Source of the DNA: Galeopsis tetrahit
Taxonomy: Eukaryota; Streptophyta; Magnoliopsida; Lamiales; Lamiaceae
Assembly: GCA_963675135.1 (NCBI GenBank)
Contig: OY776120.1
Span: 21,418,001-21,482,000 of the forward strand
Length of the DNA stretch: 64,000 nt
Reading direction: 5' to 3'
Positions within the stretch are counted from its first letter, which is position 1. Each line of letters begins with the position of its first letter. The notes under the pieces are model-generated. The model was not told the origin of the DNA and did no database searches. It saw nothing but the letters and a program-made list of their open reading frames with translations. Below are positions 55,219-64,000 of the stretch, piece by piece. The translations under genes and the position numbers were made by a program.

Positions 55219-58184
55219 AAGAGAATAAATTTTTTTTTTGAGCATGAAAGGTAAATATTATTGCTAAAAAAAAAACGTCTATCCCAGGTAGGACAGCGCA
55301 ACCCGTACAATTCCCTCATCCCTCCTATCTCCCACCCATTGAGTGGTAAACCCAGTGGGATAAACCCACTACAAGGAAAACCGTGAATCGTCATGTGGGC
55401 AGGAACTCCTCCCTTGAAAATCCAAAGTCATCATTCACGCAATTTACAATCATCAAAATCTGGATTTAACCACTACCAGTTCCCTCCTATTAAAACGTAT
55501 CAAATTATGCCTATTACATACAAAAAGAAATAATCCAGCCATCTTCTTGTCATGCTTCCCCCTTGCTTCACACCCTTAGTGCCCCCTCCATGCCATCTTG
55601 CATGCATCCATGCAACCTGCCAAATCATAATAAAAAACAGCAGCACACATCCATACAATATACCTTTTTTTTTTGGAAGGAAAAACGTGATTTCATTAAG
55701 AAAGCCGAGCACCAGAGGTACTCAAAAGGAGAGTGTCAAAATACATGCTAAGAAGCAAAAATAAAAGGCACCATTCCTAAGCTATATTTTGATCTTCAAT
55801 CGAAGTGTTAGGCACATACAGCCCTTGGGTTGGCGCACCAGTCCTGGAATGTGTTTGCTGTCGGGCATTCTTTCTGTAGGTTGAAGATACTCCAAGCTTT
55901 GGCTCTGATTTCGTCGAACGTCTTCTCCGGCTTCGGTTCCTCATTCGAAAATATTTTCTTATTCCGAGCGCTCCAAATATACCACACCGTCATACTCCAA
56001 AAATGCACTCCAAGATGAATCCCTTACGTCTAGCTGCAAGTATGCCACAAAATTGATGGAAGTGGGCTGCGGGTCTAGGCTGAAACGGCATGTTGCAATT
56101 GAGCCAGCGCTTAAGTAACCTCCATATGGTGCAGGAAAATCGGCAGTCGAAGAACAAATGTTGATGAGTCTCCTCGGCTGCTTCACAGAGTGCACAAGAG
56201 ATGTCATCACCGCTTCTTAAAATATTTTTCCTCCGTAGCTCATTTCGAGTGGCAATCCGTCCCCGAATCACTTTCCAAGCTAGGCCTGAAAACTTGGGAG
56301 GGGTCGCCTTATTCCACAGCGTTCTAAAGGCAGCTAATGCGTCTTCTTGGAGGGGTTGTGTTCGTGCCGAGAGGCCTTGGCCCCCGTAAGCTGACTTAGC
56401 GCTGTAGATGCCATCTCTAGTAAGGTTCCACCTCCCAAGGGCGGACCTATGTTATGGCTGGGACGGGCTACAGCCCGCCCAACCATCTAGATTTCTCTTT
56501 TTATTTTATTTTATTATATGTATATTTAATAATAAAATAAAAAATTGATCATTTAATAATTTGTTACTTAAAAATAGGAAGAAAGTAGACTTATATTTAT
56601 CCAGTGCATCCACTACACATTAAATCAAATAACAAATTTAAAATAATCTTTTAAATTTTATACACGTTTAGTTTATTGAGATCCATAAATTATAAGATAA
56701 AAATATTAAATTCTTTAAACTAATTAAATTAAAAGGTACAATAGGGTATATCTGTTTTGAGAATTTTGACATAAAATTAAATTAATCATAATTTACTTAA
56801 ATTCCAAAATCAATATATACTGTTACAAATATTAAAATTTAAAATTCACTCGATTTTATAGGTATCTATATATGGTTGATAAACATTTATAGAGTTAACT
56901 TTTATATAATTATAAGTATTTATATAATATGTTTTTAAAATATGGATTCTAGAATTTTAAAGTAAAATTGGTGTTAAATTTTAAATTCTTAAATTCGAAA
57001 ACAAACATAATCTTAAGGTTTTAGTAGAAGTGTAAGCATTTTTTTTTTAGCCTAGCCCACCCTATTTTATAATTCTGGTTCTGCCCTTGCCACCTCCATG
57101 TATCTGTGGTTGCAGGTTGTAGATTAGTATTCCCAAGTGCAATGAGAAGTTCTGTAGCCATTGTTTCCTCTCGGGCGAAGAGAGGTCTTCTCCATGAAAT
57201 ACTCCAGTTCCAGTTGTTGTCTACCCATTCGCCGGCCTCGCTGATCTTAGCTTCTTTGTTGGAGCAGATCATAAAGAGTCTAGGAAATCTGACCTTCAAG
57301 CTTTGCTCGTCCACCCAGCGATCGTGCCATAGGAATGTGTTTCTGCCGTCGCCCAAAGTTTTGGAAAGGTTTTGATTGAACCAGGGGCTGGAGTTGCTGT
57401 CGAAAAAGAGATTGTGTATCGTATTCCACCAGCCCGTTGCCTTGTTCCTGTTCGTCAAAGAAGGAGCTTTTATGAATCCATGTGGTACTCCGTTTATGAG
57501 AATCGAGAACATGGGCGTGGTTACACATTGCATTATCCATCCAATGAATTTTCTCGGAAATTTCAGCCCATTTAAAACCCCTTCCAAGAACTCCCATGCC
57601 ACGGAGTCATAAGCCTTTCGAATATCCACTTTAGCAAACATCCGAGGCGACACACTAGCCCTACCATACTTGTGCACCAACTCTTGAGCAAGGTGGATGT
57701 TTTCCACAATCGAGCGACCCTTCACAAAAGCTCCTTGCGTTTCGTTTACGACCTCCTTTGCTGCTGTACTAATTCGTGTAGCCAGAATTTTCGCAATTGT
57801 TTTGTAAAAAACATTGCAGCACGCTATAGGTCTAAAGTCCTCAACTCTTGGATCGTGTTTAGTCTTCGGGATCACCGTTAAAAACGTGCAGTTCGCTTGC
57901 TTTAATAACATTCCAGATTGAAAGAACTCTTTCACAGCTGCATAAACATCCTCCTTAACCTCATTCCAGCTTGCTTTGAAAAAAGTACAAGTGTAGCCAT
58001 CCGGACCCGGGGCTTTATCCTCTCCTATACTCCACATAGCTTCTTTAATCTCCTCATTAGTGACCTCTCGACACAGCCATGTACCCATTTCTTCATTGAT
58101 GCACCTGCCATCATACACACCTCCTCGTCTATTCTTTCCACCTCCACAGTAGTACCCAAAAGCCCCTCATAATAGGCAACCAAT
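55219..58184 (-). mobile_element. L1-type LINE relic, internally deleted
   Basis: A T-run at 55217-55226 (poly-A on the minus strand) marks the 3' end. On the minus strand an RT domain starts near 58118 (DKAPGPDGYTCTFFKASW, VIPKTKHDPRVEDFRPIACCNV, FAKVDIRKAYDSVAWEFL). It jumps after INGVPHGF to a downstream region (GWWNTIHNLF, FLWHDRWV), so the part with the catalytic YxDD is deleted. A zf-RVT domain follows (56389-55810). A second LINE-like 3' end (TTTCATTAAG...CTTTTTTTTTGG) lies at about 55667-55700, so two LINE tails are joined. It replaces a few bases of the copy-1 sequence, and no target duplication is seen. Confidence 0.85.
56436..57089. mobile_element. Non-autonomous hAT element nested in the LINE, 654 bp
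   Basis: Ends CAAGGGCGGA and TTCTGCCCTTG are imperfect inverted repeats flanked by the 8-bp repeat CCACCTCC (56428-56435 and 57090-57097). With it removed and one repeat kept, the LINE reading frame continues without a break (TTDTWRW joined to a zf-RVT region). AT-rich, no coding frame. Confidence 0.88.
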
Positions 58185-58667
58185 AATTTAATGATCGTAG
58201 CCAGCCAACTTATGCATGTGTTGCCAGCCAATGACATACATCAAGCTAGTCCCCACTCGGCCACCATATTATTACACGCACTTGTAGTTCTCCCTCCTAC
58301 CGTGACAACCGAAAATATTTAACAAATTAATATACTTTTATTATAATCGGTAGAGTTTTGAGGGGTAATTTTATAAATTTTTATATATAAAGTAAATAAA
58401 TGAGTTGACTTGTGTGTATATATATGGGCCCAAAAGTAATACTCTAACATTTTATGTAAAATTGTGAATATTGTAAGAGTATAGTTATAAGAAGTTTTTC
58501 AATTTAAAGATGTGAAAGTTATTTGTGAAACATTATCAAAAGAAAAGTGTTAATTAACAGAACGGTAAAATATGTGTCATGATGATTGAGAGTTGAGACA
58601 ATTAGTCCTCCATCTCCTCATCCAAGGTTTTGCTTTAATCTACTATTGGAATTTGACTTGAGTGATA
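58185..58667. other. Upstream region of the BBE-like relic, copy 2
   Basis: Counterpart of 22510-23009, here directly continuous with the relic because Gypsy-2 is absent. The site AGTGATAGGAGAATTTGCC at 58661-58679 is the empty Gypsy-2 target. No gene. Confidence 0.8.
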
Positions 58668-58806
58668 GGAGAATTTGCCATAATACATGTGAGCTAATTA
58701 AATAAAAGATTAGTTACACTCGATCAGCGTCTATAAGGAAAAGGGATTCAGGTCCTAATTATTTTAATCAGGAGTAATACAACTTGATCGATTAATTAAT
58801 AAAGAA

Positions 58807-58877
58807 ATGAAGTACACTCATGTTACGTTCTTATTATTTTATGCAAAAACCTTTTATATATTCTCGAGGGCTCCTTA
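58807..58877 (+). pseudogene. BBE-like relic: 5' end only, copy 2
   Basis: Base-for-base counterpart of 35095-35165. Here it is still next to its old upstream region (58570-58667), so the order old promoter, relic, second promoter, gene is visible without interruption. Confidence 0.8.
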
Positions 58878-59331
58878 TGAAACCCGACATCTTATTCTAC
58901 TATATGGATAATTGACATGTGTTATATCAAAACGTTCTATATAGTATTAAAAGCGACATGTTTTTTTTAAAATTCAGTAAGGTAAAATATTAATGAAACA
59001 CAAAAAGCAGAACAAGGGAATCAAACTGAAATCTCTCATGATTTTCTTTAACATAAGCTCATGCTCAGGCGGGTGCCTCACCCTAGATGCCTGAGATCGT
59101 GTGTTTGATCTCCATCGTTTTCACAAATATTTTTTTTAAAATTTAAATCGATCTAAATAATTATATATAGAGAAATTAAAACATGTAAAATATGCGTCAT
59201 GATGATTGAGACGATAAGTCCTCTCCTCACGAAAGGTTTTATTTTAAAAGATTGTACATATATACATGTTCACACTCAGCATCTATATATATTAAAATGG
59301 ATTCAGGTCCTCCTAATAATTTGATCAAGAA

Positions 59332-60915
59332 ATGGAATACCCTCGTATTACGTTTTTATTATTATTTTTTGCAAACCTTCTATTCTCAGGAGCTCCTTAT
59401 GAAATCTCCCATGATTTTGTCGAATGCCTTACTGATCAAGTTGGAGGCTCCAATTCAACAGCCAATTTGATTTACACCCCTCAAAATCCAACATAAGCAT
59501 TTCTCCTAAAAGCAGGAAATCTAAGACCAGTGTCAACCTCTACCGAGAGGCCCGATCTCATCGTGACACCGTATCACGAATCCGAGGTTATTGCAGCAAT
59601 TTACTGCTCCAAGAAACTCGCACTGCAGATAAGAATTCGTAGTGGCGGCCATGACTATGAAGGTCTTTCTTACACCTCCGAGAATCCCTTCCTCATTGTC
59701 GACATGAGAAACATCCGATCAATATCCATAGACGTTGACGAAAAGACTGCACGAGTTCAAGTTGGTGCCACATTAGGCCAATTTTACTACACAATTGCAC
59801 AGAAAAGCAAGTCTCTTGCTTTTCCAGCAGGTGTTTGCCCCACCGTCGGAGTGGGCGGCCACTTCAGCGGCGGAGGATATGGCATGATATCACGTAAACA
59901 TGCGATTGCCTCCGATCACATCATTGATGCAAAATTAATCAACGCGGATGGCCAAATATTGGACAGAAGAAGCATGGGAGAGGATCTCTTTTGGGCGATC
60001 CGAGGAGGGGGAGGAACTAGTTTCGGAATTGTTCTCGAATTTAAGGTAACATTGGTTACGGTTCCAGAGACAGTGACATTTTTCAATGTCACCAGAACGT
60101 CAGAGACGGCGACACAGCTGGTGCACCGGTGGCAGGATATTGCCGATAAATTCGACGAAAACCTTGTAGTCAGGCTTTTCTTGAGATCCGTTAACCGAAC
60201 AATCTCAGCCTCTTTCATGGGGTTGTACCTGGGCTCCGTTGGCGATCTTTTGCCATTAATGAAGGAGCAGTTTCCGGAGCTCGATTTGGTCGAAAAAGAT
60301 TGCCTCGAAATGAGTTGGATCGAATCAACACTCTTTGAAGCAGGTCTGGGCGATATGCCGCTGGATGTATTGCTTGATACAACTCCACAGGGTATGTTTT
60401 TACCGGCATATTTCAAAGGAAAATCAGACTTCGTGGCAAGTCCAATTCCGATAAATGGGCTGAGAGGGTTATGGGAATTCCTCCACGAAGGTGAAAATTT
60501 GGAGGTGCAGTTCAGTCCATATGGAGGGGTATTGAACACATTCTCAGATTCCGAATCTCCGTTCCCACATCGGAAAGGCAACATATTCATGATCCACTAC
60601 GGGTTAGAGTGGTCTAGCCCTAACGAATCAGAACAACACATGGATTGGCTCAGAAGACTTTACAGTTTCATGGCGCGTCACGTGACAAAATCTCCGAGGG
60701 CAGCTTATTTAAATTATAGAGATCTTGATGTTGGAAGGAACGACGTTAATGGTGGGACCACAAGTTACAAAGAAGCAAGTGTTTGGGGACACAAATATTT
60801 CAAAAACAATTTCAGAAGATTGGTACGCGTGAAGAGCAAGGTTGATCCATCCAACTTCTTCAGAAACGAACAGAGCATTCCTCCTATATCATCTGATTCA
60901 TGGGGTGTTATGTGA
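59332..60915 (+). pseudogene. Berberine-bridge-enzyme-like FAD oxidoreductase, one nonsense codon, copy 2
   Basis: The 527-codon frame appears identical to copy 1 at 35620-37203, including TAA at codon 55 (59494-59496), both FAD anchors and the BBE C-terminal domain. The translation from codon 67 on (461 residues) is the same residue for residue. Sharing the nonsense codon means it arose before duplication or spread by conversion. If the stop is real, neither copy makes a full secreted enzyme. If it is an error or a recent population variant, both would be intact. Confidence 0.93.
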
Positions 60916-61881
60916 TGATATGATGTCCGAGGGCAACTTTTCTTTGTGTGAAATTGGTTCACCTACATTTGTCCAATTATTTTGTTGTTAAATTGTATAA
61001 TCAGAAACATGTTTAGGAAATTAATAAAAGAATGACTTGAAATTTTGAGCACCAGTGATACTCTTTTAATCATAAGCCTTTTCTCTGTCCAAAAAAATAA
61101 AATTAAAGCAAACCAGCTAAAACATGATACTCTTTGGTAAAATTTACATCCTTTTGCCCAAAAATTTAAAAATTCGCCGTTTTATATTGGGGGTTCCAGC
61201 AATTTTGTTGACTTGGCTCCACATGTATAAAAAAATTGCAACATAAATTGCCACATGTAATAAAAAAAATATTGTTCCAAATAACTCAACTCATGCAACT
61301 CAGGCTCAAGAATATTAAGTATGGTTTTCTTTTTTAGCTAGGTTTTAAGCTTAATTTTATAAACACGCGTATGGTTGTTTATGTGATCTGTGATATTCCC
61401 GTTTTTTTTTTTTAAATGCTGCCCAGCTTTTGAGATGTTCTAAAAGACTCAAGTTAATTAATTAAATAACTAAATAAGAGGGAAAAAGACCAAAAAAATA
61501 TTAGCTATATTAAGACTTCGCTCATAAGTTATTGAACGACTTTAATTTGCAATTTCTTGTAAGATTCATATATACAACTCCTCGGCCCTACTGGCTACTG
61601 TTAATTAGATTAACAATTAATTGTTCTGCAAATATCGACTAACATGCAAGTTTGACTTATTTATCCCTCAAAATTTCTCTTTCCAGTGCAATAATTGTTA
61701 GTAAGGAATAGTATTAATAATTAATAGCTATTTGAATATTGTTTTTTGGACCATTTGGTAATTTTTTTATTTTTCGTTTATAATAGTAGAGAAGAACATT
61801 TGATATATATATTTTTTTTTAGCATTTAAGTGCTTTTAATAAATAGGTCACGTCAAGCTTTGTAAAAAAGAAACTTATAAT
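60916..61881. other. BBE-like 3' flank, copy 2
   Basis: Counterpart of 37204-38169 with no difference noticed. The older unit-boundary homology is at about 61605-61745. Confidence 0.7.
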
Positions 61882-62352
61882 CACTACAAAAAAATTGAGA
61901 TTTAGAGACGGATCAGATACCATAAATACCGTATCTAAACAGGTTAGAAACGTATTTTGGAACTATTTTCTATCCGTTCCTAATCACATGGTATCTAATG
62001 TTAGGAACGATTTTCTAAATTCCGTTTCTAATAAGGGACGGGTTTGGGACCATTTTTTTCGGTTTCTAAACGATGAACGACCCATTTTGCATCCGGGTCA
62101 AGAATACGTCTGAAAATCTGTTTCTAATTAGAAACGACGTTTTGTCGTCTCTAAATTCGTATCTAAACGAAGAACGACCCGTTTTACATCCGGGTCAAGA
62201 ATCCGTCGTCCGCAACCCGCAACTCGAAGCCCAAACTCATCTCAACCCGCAACCCGAAGCCCACCCCAACTATTTAAATGACCATTTATTTGGTTTATGT
62301 GAGAATTGAACCCTAGTGGGGTTCATGACCCTTTGCTGGGTACCCACCACTT
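61882..62352 (+). mobile_element. CACTA-type left end (type A), copy 2
   Basis: Counterpart of 38170-38640, with terminus CACTACAAAAAAATTGAG and the same subterminal words. Its presence in both copies dates it before the duplication or conversion. No matching right end before the window stops. Confidence 0.65.
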
Positions 62353-63009
62353 AGACAGATAACTCTTTTGTTAGACATATAACTCTTTTGTTTTCTCTTT
62401 TAATATTGTATAAGTATATTTTATTAATAATTTTTTAAATTCATTTAATTTATTTCTTTAACATATATATATTCAAATTGTAAATTTTAAATTTGTAAAT
62501 GTAATTTTTTGTTATTAATTTCTAAATTGTAGATATGTATTCAATTTTAGTTCATTTAATAAAAGAGTTGGTCTCCTGCATAGTGTGCACCCGTGCACAC
62601 TAGTGCACATGTAAAACAATATGTATTATTCTGACCGAAATTATTTAACAAGTTAAGCATTGTCCAAGTGGTAACAACAACTTTATAAGAGGCGTGGGGT
62701 TGCAATTTTTCAGTAACAAAATTATACTTTTCAATAATAATAACCACCCAATTTCAATAATAATAGTCACCACTTTTCAATAACAAAAATATCACTTTTC
62801 AATAATAAAATTATCACCACTTTACAATAAAAAAACTACACTTTTCAATAACAATTACCATTCTTCAATAAAAACAATTAACTACACTTTTCAAATATAT
62901 ATATATATATATATATATATCTCTCGTATTCCTAAATCCTAACAAGACATCAGGCTTTTGAATATAATAATTAAAGCTGTACATTTTGCAGCTAAAAAAA
63001 AAAAAGCTA
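62353..63009. other. AT-rich spacer with simple repeats, copy 2
   Basis: Counterpart of 38641-39295. The TA repeat near 62896-62920 is followed by CTCTCG instead of CTCG, the 2-bp difference that shifts the offset to 23,714. Confidence 0.6.
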
Positions 63010-63242
63010 CTCCCTCCGTCCGCCTTTAAGTTTTCCATTTTACCATTTTGGTCCGTCCGCCTATAAGTTTCCCATACTTTTTTTGGTAAGTACTTTTTCT
63101 TACACTTCACTTTATATCTTATTTTTTCTCTCTATCTCTCTCATCTCTCAATCACATCACTTGTACTATATCTATTATTTAATCACTTTTCTTAATCTCT
63201 GTGCCAAAAAGTAACGTGAAACTTATAGGCGGACGGAGGGAG
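63010..63242. mobile_element. Stowaway-type MITE, 233 bp, copy 2
   Basis: Counterpart of 39296-39528 with the same termini and TA flanks. Confidence 0.9.
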
Positions 63243-63631
63243 TATAAAATTAGAAAATGGAGGTTTCATCTACATGAAGATTTTTTGTGCTAATTCTTGT
63301 AGCGGTGCTTCTCCGAGATGGGCTAGCAGCCGACGGGGAGGGAAACTATTCATTTTGAAACAATTATGGAGGGAAACTATTCATTCTAAATTTCCGTTAT
63401 TTCTTCTATTGTATATATAACAACAAAAGTGCATTGTTTTCCAGACGTCTTCTCGAAGTTTCTATCTCAAACTCGCTTCAGATTGTTGTGTACCAAGCTC
63501 GTGTTCATTACATTCCCACCTTCGCTTGACCGGGGGTATTAGAGAATATAATAGAATAATATATTATAGGTAACAATCTTTTATTTATGGTTTATATTTA
63601 TTTCCTTGTTTATCTATTTCCTTATACATCT

Positions 63632-63745
63632 TTTTTTTTTATGGAAGTTAAATACGCATCCCTTTTTTTCCCCTCCCCATGACTCGAACCCAGGACCTAA
63701 GGCCTAGGTAGTGGTGCTCTAACCACTTGAGCTATCCCACTTTGT
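63632..63745 (-). mobile_element. tRNA-derived SINE, copy 2
   Basis: Counterpart of 39918-40031 with the same A and B boxes and the same 16-bp flanking repeats, including the single mismatch. Confidence 0.88.
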
Positions 63746-64000
63746 CATTTCCTTATGCATCTCTTGTAATCCCTATATATAGTGGACCACTCTTATCATC
63801 TCATTAACGGTGATTGAATATAATTCTCACAGATACGTATCAAAATGTACGACTTCAAATGTTAGTAAATAAGTATTTTATTAATTATCTATTGTTCAAT
63901 GTATTACTTCAATTCAAATGTATTTTAAATTAGAATTTTATTAATTATTTATTGTACACAAAGTTTTAAATTTATATATTATAATAAAGGCTTGATATAA

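Larger units (their letters stand above)
45518..64000. repeat. Segmental duplication, copy 2 (split by CACTA and LINE)
   Basis: It holds the left arm (45518-46326, 54756-55218, 58185-58667) and the right arm (58668-64000). The left edge is set only by where Gypsy-1 destroyed the partner sequence, so the true start may lie further left. The right edge lies outside the window. A short copy-1 stretch (about 13 bp after GAATAAATT) is missing where the LINE relic sits. Confidence 0.93.

Noticed and set aside
57106..58172. Several short plus-strand frames over the LINE
   Set aside because: They mirror the minus-strand reverse transcriptase, which has the recognisable motifs.

Overview
The window is nuclear DNA of a flowering plant, most likely a eudicot. 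It is AT-rich non-coding DNA packed with plant transposon families: SIRE-type Ty1/copia, Tat-lineage Ty3/gypsy with a second RNase H, CACTA, hAT, Stowaway-type MITEs, an L1-type LINE and a tRNA-derived SINE. The only host gene is a berberine-bridge-enzyme-like (BBE-like) FAD oxidoreductase, present twice. I saw no bacterial, organellar or rRNA sequence.

Layout. 1-2461 is the 3' part of a copia LTR carrying an unclassified insertion; it lies inside the 5' LTR of an old, internally deleted gypsy element (Gypsy-1, 2462-about 20420). Gypsy-1 is itself split by a nearly complete copia element on the minus strand (6070-19241, TSD GCACG). From 20421 to the end, the window is two copies of one tandem segmental duplication. 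Copy 1 is 20421-23009 plus 34956-40286 (and on, into 40287-45283). Copy 2 is 45518-46326, 54756-55218 and 58185-64000, running off the end. Copy 1 was split by Gypsy-2 (23015-34955, TSD GGAGA) and by a hAT element (21553-22344). Copy 2 was split by a complete CACTA element (46330-54752, TSD GTT) and by a LINE relic (55219-58184) that itself holds a hAT element (56436-57089). Each copy preserves the empty sites of insertions in the other, so many element ends can be set to the base.

The BBE-like genes (35620-37203 and 59332-60915) keep both FAD-attachment residues and a full-length frame, but share one nonsense codon at position 55. A relic of the 5' end of another BBE-like gene sits just upstream of each, so this was an older tandem array. 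The right arms of the duplication (over 5 kb, genes included) look virtually identical, while the left arms differ by about 2% and Gypsy-2, which inserted after the duplication, has LTRs about 2.5% apart. That mismatch implies recent gene conversion or unequal exchange, or an assembly artefact.

The most unusual content is in the retroelements. Gypsy-2 carries, antisense to gag-pol, a four-exon gene with its own TATA box and three small GT-AG introns whose exons total exactly 870 codons. Gypsy-1 keeps the same antisense gene, with the same intron positions, an identical 183-bp second exon and the same promoter. Gypsy-2 also has ten 37-bp tandem units that each fold into a hairpin, and paired hairpins in its LTRs. 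The copia element has an extra downstream reading frame of about 1,146 codons broken by one TAG, and is strewn with the word CTTGTCT.
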